From positions 62,001 through 126,000 of the forward strand of contig CANNCL010000003.1 in the NCBI GenBank assembly GCA_947503155.1: a stretch of DNA of 64,000 nt, written 5' to 3'. Of this stretch, positions 1-9,897 are shown one piece after another. The stretch comes from an uncultured Erythrobacter sp. (lineage in GTDB: Bacteria > Pseudomonadota > Alphaproteobacteria > Sphingomonadales > Sphingomonadaceae). Under the pieces are notes generated by a model. That model saw only the letters and a program-made list of their open reading frames with translations, was not told the DNA's origin and searched no databases. Position numbers and translations under genes: made by a program. The first letter of the stretch is position 1; each line of letters begins with the position of its first letter.

Positions 1-1
1 T

Positions 2-952
<951 letters not shown>

Positions 953-1126
953 TCGTCGCATCTAATGCACGGTTTCGGCTAGTCATCTGCGCCCAGACAC
1001 GGCCCGGCTTGCTCGCCGCAATCAGCCGCAATTTCAGCAGCTTACGTTAATCTTACTCCTCGCAATTGTCCCCTTGTTCGGCACGCACGCTGTTTGTCTT
1101 GGGGGCAAAACCAATGCGAGGATATT

Positions 1127-1924
1127 ATGAATACACCCCGTCATATTTTCACCCTGAGCGGCGCTGCGCTTGCGCTTGCCATTATCCCTTCTGCCGCGCT
1201 GGCCGATGAACCGCGCAGCGGCCCCTATATCGGCCTGAGCGGCGGTGCTGCCTTGCCAGAGGACAGCTCAAATGCGGGCGAATTCGACGCCGAGGTTCCC
1301 GCGACGGCGGATTTTGGATCGATCCCGACTGGTTCCGAGCTGGCCTTCGATACGGAATTTGACACTGGCTATGCGCTGGGCGGCCAAATTGGCTATAAAT
1401 TTGAAAACGGTTTGCGCGTTGAAGTGGAAGGCGCCTATTCCGAATATGGCGTGGACGCGCATAGCAATTTGACCGTGGGCGGCGCGGCGCTGGACGGGGT
1501 TGATTCCGCCGTTCTGACGCGCGGCGCGGCGGATGCGGCAAACCCCACGGTGGGCGCAGTGCTGACCGAGGGCACGGGCGAAGTCAGCAATTTCGGCCTG
1601 TTCGGCAATGTCTTTTACGACATTCAAACCGGCAGCGGCTTTGCGCCTTATGTTGGCGCAGGTCTGGGTTATCAATGGACCGATATTGAATATGCCCCTT
1701 CCGATATTGTGGTTGCGGATGAGGATGACAGCGGCCTTGCCTATCAGGTGATGGCAGGCGCGAGCTATGCCGTGTCGAACGGCGTAGAAGTGTTCGGCCA
1801 ATATACATGGCGCGATCGCACCGAAGAAGCGGATGTGCCGCTAACTCTGCTGCCTGCAACATTGGGCGTGGAGACCGGGCAATCACTAGTAACCGCCGGT
1901 GTGCGGGTGAAATTTGGCGGGTAA
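1127..1924 (+). CDS. Outer-membrane beta-barrel protein with signal peptide
   Basis: The 265 aa protein has a clear Sec signal peptide ending SAALA-DEP, then YIGLSGGAALPE, which is typical of the first strand of OmpA-like/porin-family small barrels. Alternating amphipathic strands follow (GYKFENGLRVEVEGAYSEYG, FAPYVGAGLGYQW) and the last strand is SLVTAGVRVKFGG. The start is the ATG at 1127, not an in-frame upstream codon, because GAGGA sits just before it and the signal peptide starts there. It lies in the outer membrane. Its substrate or role cannot be told from sequence; Sphingomonads have many such proteins. An intrinsic terminator follows directly. Confidence 0.85.
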   Translation: MNTPRHIFTLSGAALALAIIPSAALADEPRSGPYIGLSGGAALPEDSSNAGEFDAEVPATADFGSIPTGSELAFDTEFDTGYALGGQIGYKFENGLRVEVEGAYSEYGVDAHSNLTVGGAALDGVDSAVLTRGAADAANPTVGAVLTEGTGEVSNFGLFGNVFYDIQTGSGFAPYVGAGLGYQWTDIEYAPSDIVVADEDDSGLAYQVMAGASYAVSNGVEVFGQYTWRDRTEEADVPLTLLPATLGVETGQSLVTAGVRVKFGG

Positions 1925-1941
1925 GCCCGGCCGCCAAGACA

Positions 1942-1973
1942 AAAAGGGCCGCGCATCGCTGCGCGGCCCTTTT
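1942..1973. terminator. Bidirectional intrinsic terminator
   Basis: A 13 bp perfect inverted repeat (AAAAGGGCCGCGC and its complement) with a 6 nt ATCGCT loop lies between the convergent porin-like gene (+) and SDR gene (-). A/T runs at both ends let it work in both directions. Confidence 0.9.
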
Positions 1974-1987
1974 ACGTTCTGCCTAGG

Positions 1988-2764
1988 TTACCGTCCGCCT
2001 GTCACATACAGGCATTGCCCGGTGACCCAGCTCGATGCGGGGGAGGCCATATAGACGACGGCGGCGGCGATATCTTCTGGTTCGCCGTAGCGGCCCAGCG
2101 GGATGCCGATATGTTTGAGCAATTGATCGCGTTTCTCGTCTGTATCCGTGCCCATACACTCATCGAAATTCTCCGTCGGGATCGGGCCGGGCGCGACCGC
2201 ATTCACTCTGACATTGGGGGCGACTTCGACCGATAGGGTGGTGGTCAGGCTGTTCACCGCGGCTTTTGACGCGCCATAGGGGCCGTTCTTCGCCTGCGGG
2301 CCAAAGGCGGAACGCGATGAGATATTGATGATTGCGCCCCCGCTATCCGCCATTTGCCGCGCGGCGATGGTTGCGCCCATCCACACTGCTTTGAGATTGA
2401 GCGATATTTGCGCGTCGAAATTTTCCTCTGATGTCCGGGTCAAATATCGCGGCGTGGCGTCGGGAATGCCGCCAGCATTGTTCACCCAGATGGTGAGTTT
2501 GCCCAGTTCCTTGACCGTTTGATCGGCCAGGTTTTGCAAGGCATCAAAACTGGTCGCGTCGGTCGCCAGCGGGAATGCCCGGCGGCCCAGCGCGCGGATT
2601 TCCTCTGCTACACCGTCAAGGTCGCTTTGCGTGCGCGAGGCCAGCGCCACATCTGCGCCCGCCTCGGCCAAACCGATGGCGATGGCCCGGCCAATCCCCT
2701 TGCCCGCTCCGGTAACAATAGCGACTTCGCCATCAAGCCGAAATTTGTCCAAAATACCCATCAT
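1988..2764 (-). CDS. SDR family NAD(P)-dependent oxidoreductase
   Basis: Classical short-chain dehydrogenase of 258 aa. It has the Rossmann glycine motif TGAGKGIG near residue 19, NNAGG near residue 95, an active-site Ser in INISSRS, YGASK with catalytic Tyr and Lys, and PGPI after the catalytic helix. The C-terminal PASSWVTGQCLYVTGGR is typical of FabG-like and glucose-dehydrogenase-like SDRs. Two ATG codons stand in tandem at the start, preceded by GGGAAGAG on the minus strand. The substrate is unknown. No biosynthetic partner is adjacent, and the gene converges on the porin-like gene through a shared terminator. Confidence 0.88.
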   Translation of the reverse strand: MMGILDKFRLDGEVAIVTGAGKGIGRAIAIGLAEAGADVALASRTQSDLDGVAEEIRALGRRAFPLATDATSFDALQNLADQTVKELGKLTIWVNNAGGIPDATPRYLTRTSEENFDAQISLNLKAVWMGATIAARQMADSGGAIINISSRSAFGPQAKNGPYGASKAAVNSLTTTLSVEVAPNVRVNAVAPGPIPTENFDECMGTDTDEKRDQLLKHIGIPLGRYGEPEDIAAAVVYMASPASSWVTGQCLYVTGGR

Positions 2765-2977
2765 CTCTTCCCGCTAATGCCGTGATTGATGGGTGTGATC
2801 ATAGACAGGGTGAGAGCCGGGGATACTGGCCGATAAGGTAGTGCCGATGAGGCCGCGAAGTGCCACTGTCCTACATCGGCTGTTTCATTTAGGTCTCACG
2901 ATTATGTTGCTCACTTCATCCCGATCAGTGCGTCTCAGCGCCGGAAATACGCGGTCTTCGATTTTGTGCCCTGGACA

Positions 2978-2995
2978 GTGTGTCAGGTGTGTCAG
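2978..2995. repeat. 9 bp tandem duplication upstream of folP
   Basis: Two perfect copies of GTGTGTCAG lie about 30 bp before the folP start. The rest of the 2765-3025 intergenic stretch between the divergent SDR and folP genes shows nothing else I can name. Confidence 0.8.
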
Positions 2996-3025
2996 GACGG
3001 CCTACGCCAAGCAGGGGAAACGGGC

Positions 3026-4165
3026 ATGAGCGCGTCTGTCTATATCCATCCAATCGGTCTTGCCGCTGGCCCGCAATCGGAATCGAATGGCGATGGAATT
3101 GCCGCGATCCGGCTGGCGGGCAGCATGGCCTATGCCAGCCGCTTTGCGCTGTTGGTTCGCGAAGGGGGCGCGGTCACGCATCGGCGTGTGTTTGGGACCG
3201 GAGAGGCGGCGGAAGCGCTTGGCGAGCTTGGCGGGAGCCTTGCATCCGAAGCGGAACGCCAATGGGCGAATTTGCAACTGGTTCACGCGCCGCTGCAATT
3301 GGGCGAACGCACTGTGCGGCTGGATCAGCCGCAGATTATGGGCGTGCTCAACGTAACGCCTGACAGTTTCAGCGATGGCGGCGAATTCCTAGAGAAACCC
3401 GAAGCAGGACGCGCCCATGCCGCCGCGATGTTGGAAGCGGGCGCAGCGATCATCGACATTGGCGGCGAGAGCACACGGCCCGGCGGCGCGGCCACATGGG
3501 AGGGTGATGAGATCGAACGCGTGATCCCCGCGGTTGAATATTGCGCCAATATGGGCGCCGCGATCAGCGTCGATACACGCCGCGCCGGGGTGCTGGAGGC
3601 GGCGCTTGCGGCGAATGGCGGGAACGGCGCTCACATGGCGAATGACGTGTCCGCTTTGCGCTATGACCCGCGCAGCCTGGAACTGGTGGCGAATGCGGGG
3701 TGCCCGGTGGTGCTGATGCATGCGCCGGGGACGGGCGAGGATCTGCACGAAGGCGCGGGTTACGGCGACGTGGTAAGCGAAGTGTTCGACATGTTGAAAG
3801 AGCAACGCGCCCGCGCCATCGCCGGCGGTATCGCAGAAGAACGCATCATGCTCGATCCGGGTATCGGCTTTGGCAAATCGCTGGTTGAAAACCTTGCGCT
3901 GATGAATGCTCTGCCGCTGTTCCATGCGCTCGGTAGCCCGCTCATGCTGGGCGCGAGCCGCAAACGGATGATCGGGGCCTTGTCGAATGAAGAGCCCGCG
4001 CATCAGCGGCTGGGCGGATCGCTGGCGCTGGCGGTGAAGGGGATGGATGCCGGTGTGCACTTGATCCGGGTCCATGACGCGGCGCAGACGGTGCAGGCGC
4101 GCAATGTGTGGCGCGGATTGCGCGATGCGGCGCTTACTGACTTTAGCCAGCTTCCCGGTATGTAA
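3026..4165 (+). CDS. folP: Dihydropteroate synthase
   Basis: FolP joins p-aminobenzoate to 6-hydroxymethyl-dihydropterin pyrophosphate in cytoplasmic folate synthesis and is the sulfonamide target. The TIM-barrel signatures are all present: IMGVLNVTPDSFSDGG, AAIIDIGGESTRPGG, ISVDTRRA, MLDPGIGFGKS, LMLGASRKRMIG and LIRVHDAAQT. The ATG at 3026 (MSASVYIH) is preferred over an upstream in-frame ATG because AGGGG lies just before it. The protein is 379 aa against about 280 for typical FolP. The extra ~105 N-terminal residues before the first barrel strand have no motif I recognise. No other folate gene is adjacent. Confidence 0.93.
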   Translation: MSASVYIHPIGLAAGPQSESNGDGIAAIRLAGSMAYASRFALLVREGGAVTHRRVFGTGEAAEALGELGGSLASEAERQWANLQLVHAPLQLGERTVRLDQPQIMGVLNVTPDSFSDGGEFLEKPEAGRAHAAAMLEAGAAIIDIGGESTRPGGAATWEGDEIERVIPAVEYCANMGAAISVDTRRAGVLEAALAANGGNGAHMANDVSALRYDPRSLELVANAGCPVVLMHAPGTGEDLHEGAGYGDVVSEVFDMLKEQRARAIAGGIAEERIMLDPGIGFGKSLVENLALMNALPLFHALGSPLMLGASRKRMIGALSNEEPAHQRLGGSLALAVKGMDAGVHLIRVHDAAQTVQARNVWRGLRDAALTDFSQLPGM

Positions 4166-4200
4166 CGCCATAATAGAGTCACGCAGCCGCGCCATAAGGC

Positions 4201-4236
4201 ACGCAAACGAACACGCAAACGAACACACGCACGAAC
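4201..4236. repeat. 12 bp tandem repeat in leader of the PhoD-like gene
   Basis: Two perfect copies of ACGCAAACGAAC (4201-4224) are followed by a third diverged copy (4225-4236). They lie between folP and the phosphatase start, just upstream of its ribosome binding site. Confidence 0.85.
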
Positions 4237-4253
4237 ACCGGAGACCAAACCTC

Positions 4254-5429
4254 ATGCGCACCCTCTCGCTTCTCGCTCTGGCAACTGCCGGCCTTGCTGC
4301 AACACCGCTGATGGCGGATGGGCATATGGAGGCAGCGCCGCAGCCAGCAGAGGTCTCGCTCTCCGCGGATGAACTGCTCGCACCGTTCTATGCCAAGCTG
4401 CGCCAGACCACCGTTCTGCCCGAAGCGGGATCGAACCCTTCGCTGCCCGGTGACACGGCGCTGACGCGGATCGCCTTTGGCAGCTGCAATCACCAATCGC
4501 GTTCGCAGCATATGTGGGCGCAGATCGCGGCGCAGAACCCGCAAATGTTCCTGTTTATCGGGGACAACAATTACGGGGATCAAGGCTGGAACGGGGGCGC
4601 CGATCTGAGCAGTCTGCGCGCCGCCTATGAGGTGATGGCCGCGACGCCGGAATTGGTGAGTTTCCGCGAAGAAGTGCCGATGATGATCACTTGGGACGAT
4701 CACGATTTCGCCTTCAACGATGGCGGCGCGAACTTTGCGTTTCGTCAGTGGTCAGAGACGATGTTTGAGACTTTCTGGAATTCCACCGACGAAGTGCGTT
4801 CGCGCCCCGGCATCTATGAAAGCCGCATGTTTGGTGCAGATGGCCAGCGCACGCAGATCATCATGCTCGACACGCGTTATTTCCGCTCTGACTTTGACCG
4901 GATGGACTACACCCCGCAGCGCGCGCCGCTTGGCCCGTATGTGCCCAGCGAAGATCCAAGCAAGACGATATTGGGCGATGCGCAATGGGAATGGTTGCAG
5001 GCTGAGCTGGCGAAACCCGCCGACCTGCGGATTGTCGTATCTTCGATCCAAGTTCTGACCGATGCGCATGATTATGAGGCATGGGAAAGCTTGCCGCTGG
5101 AACGCGCAAAGCTTTACGCGATGCTCGCTGGACGCGAGGAAAGCGGGATGGTGATGCTGTCCGGTGATCGCCATGCAGGCGGCGTCTATTCCGAAACACC
5201 GGCGGGCGGGGCTGAGGCCCTTTGGGAGCTGACCAGTTCCTCGCTCAATTACTCGTTCAGCTCGACCGCATCGAACACCGCGCGCGAGCCGGATGATAAG
5301 CGGCTGACGGATTTCATCTCAGAAGAGAATTACGGCCTCGTCGATATCGACTGGGCCGCGCAGGAAGTGACGCTCCGCCTGATGGGCAGTGAGAGCCAGA
5401 CCTACGCGGCGCAGACGTTCGGGTGGTAA
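4254..5429 (+). CDS. PhoD-like alkaline phosphatase/phosphodiesterase, exported
   Basis: Metallophosphoesterase of the PhoD/PhoD-like family, 391 aa. The signal peptide runs over about residues 1-21 (LATAGLAATPLMADG). Metal-site motifs are FGSCNHQ, FLFIGDNNYGDQGW, MMITWDDHDFAFNDGG, IIMLDTRYFR and VMLSGDRHAGGVY. Family members release phosphate from phosphomono- or diesters outside the cytoplasm using Fe/Ca. The ATG at 4254 follows CCGGAGA and begins the signal peptide; the longer in-frame reading covers the end of folP and the repeats and is unlikely. The substrate is unknown. No Pho box was identified. Confidence 0.88.
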   Translation: MRTLSLLALATAGLAATPLMADGHMEAAPQPAEVSLSADELLAPFYAKLRQTTVLPEAGSNPSLPGDTALTRIAFGSCNHQSRSQHMWAQIAAQNPQMFLFIGDNNYGDQGWNGGADLSSLRAAYEVMAATPELVSFREEVPMMITWDDHDFAFNDGGANFAFRQWSETMFETFWNSTDEVRSRPGIYESRMFGADGQRTQIIMLDTRYFRSDFDRMDYTPQRAPLGPYVPSEDPSKTILGDAQWEWLQAELAKPADLRIVVSSIQVLTDAHDYEAWESLPLERAKLYAMLAGREESGMVMLSGDRHAGGVYSETPAGGAEALWELTSSSLNYSFSSTASNTAREPDDKRLTDFISEENYGLVDIDWAAQEVTLRLMGSESQTYAAQTFGW

Positions 5430-5436
5430 ATAGGGT

Positions 5437-6216
5437 CTAACCCGGAGACGCCGCTGACCCGGCGAGCAGGCCGCCATCCACGGTCAGTTCGCCGCCGGTC
5501 ATATAGGCGCTGTCATCGCTGGCGAGATAGACCGCGAGCGATGCGACCTCCTGTGACGTGCCAAACCGTTTGAGCGGCGTGTCCGCGACGAGGGCGGCCA
5601 TATTGGCCTCTCGGTCGGCGGCGTCGCCCAGCATCGGTTCCCACATCGGGGTCAGGATCGCGGCGGGATGGATGGAGTTACAGCGAACCGCCCACCCTTG
5701 CTGAGCGGCGTAGAGCGCAACCGATTTGGAGTGGTTGCGAATGGCGGCTTTGGATGCGGCATAGGCGGCCGCACCGGGGATGCCGACAAGGCCAGAGCGC
5801 GAAGAGATGTTGATGATCGAGCCAGTACCAGCCGCGCGCATCGCCCGCAGCGCATAGCGGCAGCCAAGGAATGTGCCATCCGTGTTGACCGCATGAACCG
5901 CGCGCCAATCCTCCAAAGCTGCATTTTCGGGATCGTGCGGGCGGACAGCGTCCTCAAACCCGGTGATGCCGGCATTGTTGACGACCACATCCGCTACGGG
6001 GAGCCGCTGCGCCAGCGCCTCCCAATCCGCCTCTGACCGCACATCGAGCGGCATGAAATCACAACCCAATTCGCGCGCTGCCTCCGCGCCGCTGACATGG
6101 TCGATATCGGTAAGCAGAACCTGCGCGCCTTCGGCAATAAATGCTTCGCAAATAGCTTTGCCAATGCCGCGCGCACCGCCGGTTACGACGCATTTTGCGC
6201 CATTCATTCTAGACAT
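5437..6216 (-). CDS. SDR family oxidoreductase
   Basis: 259 aa classical [11 protein letters not shown] near residue 12, [11 protein letters not shown], active-site Ser in NISSRSG, YAASK catalytic Tyr/Lys, and the C-terminal [20 protein letters not shown]. This resembles cyclopentanol or 2,5-dichloro-diol dehydrogenase-like members, but the substrate cannot be assigned. It converges on the PhoD-like gene with 7 bp between the stops. The first ATG (6216) is preceded by a weak GAGG; an ATG three codons later is possible. A 15 bp triple repeat lies in its leader. Confidence 0.87.
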   Translation of the reverse strand: MSRMNGAKCVVTGGARGIGKAICEAFIAEGAQVLLTDIDHVSGAEAARELGCDFMPLDVRSEADWEALAQRLPVADVVVNNAGITGFEDAVRPHDPENAALEDWRAVHAVNTDGTFLGCRYALRAMRAAGTGSIINISSRSGLVGIPGAAAYAASKAAIRNHSKSVALYAAQQGWAVRCNSIHPAAILTPMWEPMLGDAADREANMAALVADTPLKRFGTSQEVASLAVYLASDDSAYMTGGELTVDGGLLAGSAASPG

Positions 6217-6234
6217 AAGGGAACCTCAAGAAAA

Positions 6235-6279
6235 ATCAGTGTGTTGAAAATCAGTGTGTTGAATATCAGTGTGTTGCAT
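6235..6279. repeat. 15 bp tandem repeat, three copies
   Basis: Three copies of ATCAGTGTGTTGAAA / ...GAAT / ...GCAT run head to tail, differing only in the last three bases. They lie 19 bp upstream of the minus-strand SDR start, so they are in its leader or promoter. Confidence 0.9.
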
Positions 6280-6439
6280 ACAGGGCCGCGCGATGCGCCA
6301 CTCGCCTGCTTTGCTGCAATATTACCGCTTTAGCGGATACGCTTGATCAACTGACCCACTCCTTGAGTTATTCGGTGTTGATAGCTGCGATCTCGATAGC
6401 GATCAAGTCTGGCGCACCGCGCCCGTCTTGCGCTTAAGT

Positions 6440-6871
6440 TCAAAACGTTGTGTCGCTGCCCCAGCCAGCATCAGACAAGCCTTCTTGTTCAATGTCCGAT
6501 TGCCGGCCGCGCTCAACCACAGCGCCGCTGTCTGGTTCGGCCCGTGCCTTAAAGCGTTCGTTCAAGAGCTCGATATCGCTATCGGTTAAAGTGACAAGAC
6601 CGTCATCTGTGTAATGGTCGGTCCGCCTCTCGCGGCTGCCGGGTTGCGATAATTCGCCGGCCCTTTGTGCCTCTGCGAACACGGCTGCCATGTCTGAATT
6701 GCGAAGTGGTTCTTCAAGATGAGCGTGCGGTTTGATCCACCCGCTTTCGTTGAGTTCTTCTGACCATTGCGGATTGGCCGCCCAATAATAGAGGCCGCCA
6801 ACGCCGATTACCCCGCCGATAACGGTGAGGGCCGAAAGGGACATCATCGTTTTGCCGAAATTCGACGCCAT
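6440..6871 (-). CDS. Small membrane-anchored hypothetical protein
   Basis: 143 aa, not recognised. One N-terminal transmembrane helix spans about residues 8-31 (LSALTVIGGVIGVGGLYYWA). A charged soluble region of about 110 aa follows, rich in Glu, Arg and Asp. The gene starts 3 bp after the stop of the NtrC-like response regulator, so the two form an operon, and the protein may act with or be controlled by that regulator. That is inference from position only. The 6280-6439 stretch beyond its stop shows no gene. Confidence 0.7.
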   Translation of the reverse strand: MASNFGKTMMSLSALTVIGGVIGVGGLYYWAANPQWSEELNESGWIKPHAHLEEPLRNSDMAAVFAEAQRAGELSQPGSRERRTDHYTDDGLVTLTDSDIELLNERFKARAEPDSGAVVERGRQSDIEQEGLSDAGWGSDTTF

Positions 6872-6874
6872 GAT

Positions 6875-8353
6875 TTAAGCCGCGTTGTCGATCCCAAGGT
6901 CGGACAGCTTGCGATAAAGCGTCGAACGGCCAATTCCCAATCGCCGTGCAACCTCTGTCATCCGGCCCCGGTAATGCCCGATGGCAAGGCGGATAACGTC
7001 CGCTTCAATCTCTTCGAGCGGGCGCAAATTGCCATCTTCGGTGTAGAGCATGATGCCCACGCCGTCATGCGCCGCTGTCCCGCCTGCCTCCAACTCGCCG
7101 AGCATTTCGGAAAGCTGCGGGAAGCTGTCTGCGGTGAGGGTGTCGCCCTCGCAATAGACCGCGGATCGGAACAGAACCGATTGCAATTGGCGGACATTGC
7201 CCGGCCAATCATACGCGGCGAGCAATGCAAGCGCGCTATCGGAAGCGGTCAGATGCGTCAGGCCCGGCTGTTCACCGATGCGGCTAAGGAAATGCCGTGT
7301 CAGCGCAGGAATATCGCCCCCACGTTCGCGCAAGGGCGGCAAAGTGATGCGTGTGCCCGCCAAACGATCCGCCAGCACGCCGTCAAACACGCCGCCAGAA
7401 ACCAATTGCGGCAAGCTGATATTGCTGGCCGAAAGCAGGCGTATATCGACGCGGAAACCATGGGTTGCGCCCACTGGGCGGACAATACCGCTCTCCAGCG
7501 CTTCACGCAGACGCTGCTGAACCGCGACGTTGAGCCTGTCCACTTCGTCCAGAACCAATGTACCGCCATCGCAATGTTGCAATGCGCCGATCTGCCGGTC
7601 GAATGCGCCGGGAAAGGCGTTAGGCTCGTGCCCGAACAGGACCGATTCGATCGAATTGGGCGGGACGCTGCCGATATTGATGATCCGCAGCGGATCTTTT
7701 GAACGCGGCGAAGCGGCGTGCATCGCGCGCATCAGCATTTCTTTGCCGGTGCCGCTTTCCCCTTCGATCAGTGCATGATTATGCCCGCGCGCGGCTTTGG
7801 CGGCTTGGGCCAAGGCGGTGCGGAATGTCGGCGCGGTGCCGATCATGGCGTCGAAATCGAGGGTGGCCGACATTTTCTCGGTCAGCGGAGCCAGCTCGTC
7901 GCGCGGTGTTTCGCGGGTGGTGACGCTGCGCAGAGCCTCCATCAACCGGTCAGGAGAGACAGGTTTGACAAGATAATCGCTTGCGCCCGCCCGCATCGCC
8001 TCAACCGCGAGCAATGGCGAAGCGCTGGTGGTGAGCATCAGGATTGGCAGAGCAGGGCGGCGTTCTTTCAGTTCTGCGATCAGCGAACAGGCGTCATCAC
8101 CCGGAACCCATTGATCGAGCAGGATCGCAGACAATTGCATCCCCTCACGCGTGCCCAGCATCGCAATTGCGGTCTCGGCATCGCCTGCCACGACGGTCCG
8201 CCACCCTTCGCGCGCGGCGATCGCGGAAATAAGCCGGCTTTGCGCAGGCTCATCATCAATCAGCATGACGATGCGCGTTACGGCCGCGCCATCATCCTGC
8301 GTTTCCTGCGCGGAATCAGGGCGAGCTTCCAACTCTGACAGTGAACTGGCCAT
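6875..8353 (-). CDS. NtrC-family response regulator with degenerate GAFTGA loop
   Basis: 492 aa with three domains. The receiver (about 27-145) has acidic pocket DDEP, phospho-acceptor Asp in LLDQWVPGDD, switch Thr in LMLTTS and Lys in YLVKP. The AAA+ domain (about 165-390) has Walker A GESGTGKE, Walker B GGTLVLDEVD and arginine fingers near LRERGGDI. The Fis-type HTH at the C-terminus includes MTEVARRLGIGRSTLYRKL. The sigma54-contact loop, normally GAFTGA, reads NAFPGA. Factors with a broken loop cannot drive sigma54 in the usual way; Rhodobacter capsulatus NtrC, which lacks the motif, works with sigma70. No histidine kinase is adjacent. Family is certain, sigma54 dependence doubtful. Confidence 0.88.
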   Translation of the reverse strand: MASSLSELEARPDSAQETQDDGAAVTRIVMLIDDEPAQSRLISAIAAREGWRTVVAGDAETAIAMLGTREGMQLSAILLDQWVPGDDACSLIAELKERRPALPILMLTTSASPLLAVEAMRAGASDYLVKPVSPDRLMEALRSVTTRETPRDELAPLTEKMSATLDFDAMIGTAPTFRTALAQAAKAARGHNHALIEGESGTGKEMLMRAMHAASPRSKDPLRIINIGSVPPNSIESVLFGHEPNAFPGAFDRQIGALQHCDGGTLVLDEVDRLNVAVQQRLREALESGIVRPVGATHGFRVDIRLLSASNISLPQLVSGGVFDGVLADRLAGTRITLPPLRERGGDIPALTRHFLSRIGEQPGLTHLTASDSALALLAAYDWPGNVRQLQSVLFRSAVYCEGDTLTADSFPQLSEMLGELEAGGTAAHDGVGIMLYTEDGNLRPLEEIEADVIRLAIGHYRGRMTEVARRLGIGRSTLYRKLSDLGIDNAA

Positions 8354-8582
8354 GATCTCTCCAACGCCCCGGTATCCGTCCCAGGGTGAAACGTGGGTTC
8401 GGCATAGCGCGGGCGGGTAAAGACGGGATTAAGGCTGTTGAGGAGTTGTTGCCTGAACACGGTTTTGCGCATGGCGGACCATGCGGTTCACTGGCGGCGG
8501 TCCAAGCGTGTTTGAGTGGACTAGCCATAAAGGTGGCTTGAGCTGAGCCGCGTGCTTCGATACGGCGTCAAAATGAGATTTC

Positions 8583-8598
8583 TGGCAACTTTCTGCCA
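8583..8598. promoter_or_regulatory. Inverted repeat upstream of the coxIV/pnt operon
   Basis: TGGCA-N6-TGCCA lies 38 bp before the small oxidase-subunit start, in the 283 bp gap between the divergent regulator and the pnt operon. It could be an operator. The rest of the gap shows no gene. Confidence 0.3.
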
Positions 8599-8636
8599 CA
8601 TCTACCGTTTGACGATATTCGAAGAGGAAAGAAATC

Positions 8637-8759
8637 ATGGCAGTTCATGACATGGATAAAGCGCGTTCCACCTATGAAGGCTTCATGGGTATGTTGAAAT
8701 GGGCGGTGCCAATTTTGGCGATTCTCACGCTCTTCATCATCATGCTCATCGCCGAATAA
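8637..8759 (+). CDS. aa3-type cytochrome c oxidase subunit IV
   Basis: A 40 aa protein beginning MAVHDMDKARSTYEGF and ending in one transmembrane helix (VPILAILTLFIIMLIAE). The N-terminal amphipathic part followed by a single C-terminal helix fits the bacterial aa3 subunit IV family (PF07835-like), which binds the oxidase core in the inner membrane. AGAGGA lies 8 bp upstream. It precedes pntAA by 16 bp and is probably co-transcribed with it. The other oxidase subunits are not in this window. Confidence 0.85.
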   Translation: MAVHDMDKARSTYEGFMGMLKWAVPILAILTLFIIMLIAE

Positions 8760-8775
8760 AGGCAGACCCAAAACT

Positions 8776-9897
8776 GTGAAGATTGCTGTGCTGAAAGAGC
8801 GCGCCGCCGGGGAAACTCGCGTCGCAGCCACACCGGAAACGGTGAAGAAATTCATTGGCCTCGGAAATGAAGTTGCGGTCGAAAGCGGTGCGGGCGACCA
8901 TGCCTCCATTTCCGACGCTGCGTTTGCAGATGCCGGGGCGACAACAGGCAAATTGGCCGCGATCATGAAAGATGCGGACATTGTGCTGGGTATTCAGGCG
9001 CCTGATCCCAAAGTGCTGAAGGGCGCAAAGAAGGGCGCCTTGGTCGCGGCTTTGTTCGATCCGTTTCAGAATGGCGAATTGGTCGGCGCCTATGCGAAGG
9101 GCGGTTTTGAAGCGCTGAGCATGGAATTCATGCCGCGCATCACGCGCGCGCAATCGATGGATGTGCTCTCCAGCCAATCGAACCTTGCGGGATATAAAGC
9201 GGTATTGGCGGCGGCGGACACCTATGGCCGCGCTTTCCCGATGATGATGACAGCGGCGGGCACGGTTCAGGCCGCACGCGCCTTTATTATGGGTGTCGGC
9301 GTTGCCGGCCTTCAGGCGATTGCAACCGCGCGGCGTTTGGGCGCGCAGGTTTCCGCAACCGATGTGCGTTCGGCAACCAAAGAACAGATTGAAAGCCTCG
9401 GCGCGAAAGCGATCTTTGTGCAAGATGTGGCCGGTATTGAGGGCGAAGGCTCTGGTGGTTACGCGACCGAAATGAGCGATGAATATAAGGCGGCGCAGGC
9501 GAAATTGGTCAGCGAACATATCGCCAAACAAGACATCGTCATCACGACCGCGCTGATCCCCGGACGGGCCGCGCCGGTGCTGATCACCGACGCGCAAATC
9601 GCCACAATGAAACCGGGCAGCGTGATTTTCGATCTCGCGGTCGCTCAAGGCGGAAATGTCGAAGGATCAAAGCCTGATGAGACAGTCGTGAAACACGGCG
9701 TCAAAATCATCGGTTTCTCCAACACGCCTGCGCATTTGCCCGCCGATTCCTCGGCGCTGTTTGCGCGCAACCATTTCAACTTCCTCTCTGCGTTCTGGGA
9801 TGCGGAGGCTGGCGCGCCTGTGCTGGACGAAGAAATTGGCGACGCGATCCGGCTGACGAAAGACGGCGCGATTGTGAATGAGCGGCTAAACGGGTGA
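8776..9897 (+). CDS. pntAA: NAD(P) transhydrogenase subunit alpha part 1
   Basis: 373 aa NAD(H)-binding domain I of the proton-translocating transhydrogenase, which moves hydride from NADH to NADP+ using the proton gradient. It matches the alanine dehydrogenase/PNT fold: IAVLKERAAGETRVAATPETV at the N-terminus, then GVGVAGLQAIATARRLGA for NAD binding, and VITTALIPGRAAPVLI. The start is GTG at 8776. In this organism alpha is split into a soluble part (this gene) and a membrane part (pntAB), as usual in alphaproteobacteria. The stop overlaps the next ORF by 4 bp (GTGA). Confidence 0.95.
   Translation: MKIAVLKERAAGETRVAATPETVKKFIGLGNEVAVESGAGDHASISDAAFADAGATTGKLAAIMKDADIVLGIQAPDPKVLKGAKKGALVAALFDPFQNGELVGAYAKGGFEALSMEFMPRITRAQSMDVLSSQSNLAGYKAVLAAADTYGRAFPMMMTAAGTVQAARAFIMGVGVAGLQAIATARRLGAQVSATDVRSATKEQIESLGAKAIFVQDVAGIEGEGSGGYATEMSDEYKAAQAKLVSEHIAKQDIVITTALIPGRAAPVLITDAQIATMKPGSVIFDLAVAQGGNVEGSKPDETVVKHGVKIIGFSNTPAHLPADSSALFARNHFNFLSAFWDAEAGAPVLDEEIGDAIRLTKDGAIVNERLNG

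Noticed and set aside
6767..7702. 311 aa open frame on the plus strand opposite the response regulator
   Set aside because: It is a shadow of the high-GC regulator gene; the protein has no motifs and is rich in Cys, His and Arg.
8583..8598. Sigma54 promoter before the small oxidase subunit
   Set aside because: TGGCA...TGC resembles -24/-12 elements, but the GG to GC spacing is 9 rather than 10 and the sequence is better described as an inverted repeat.
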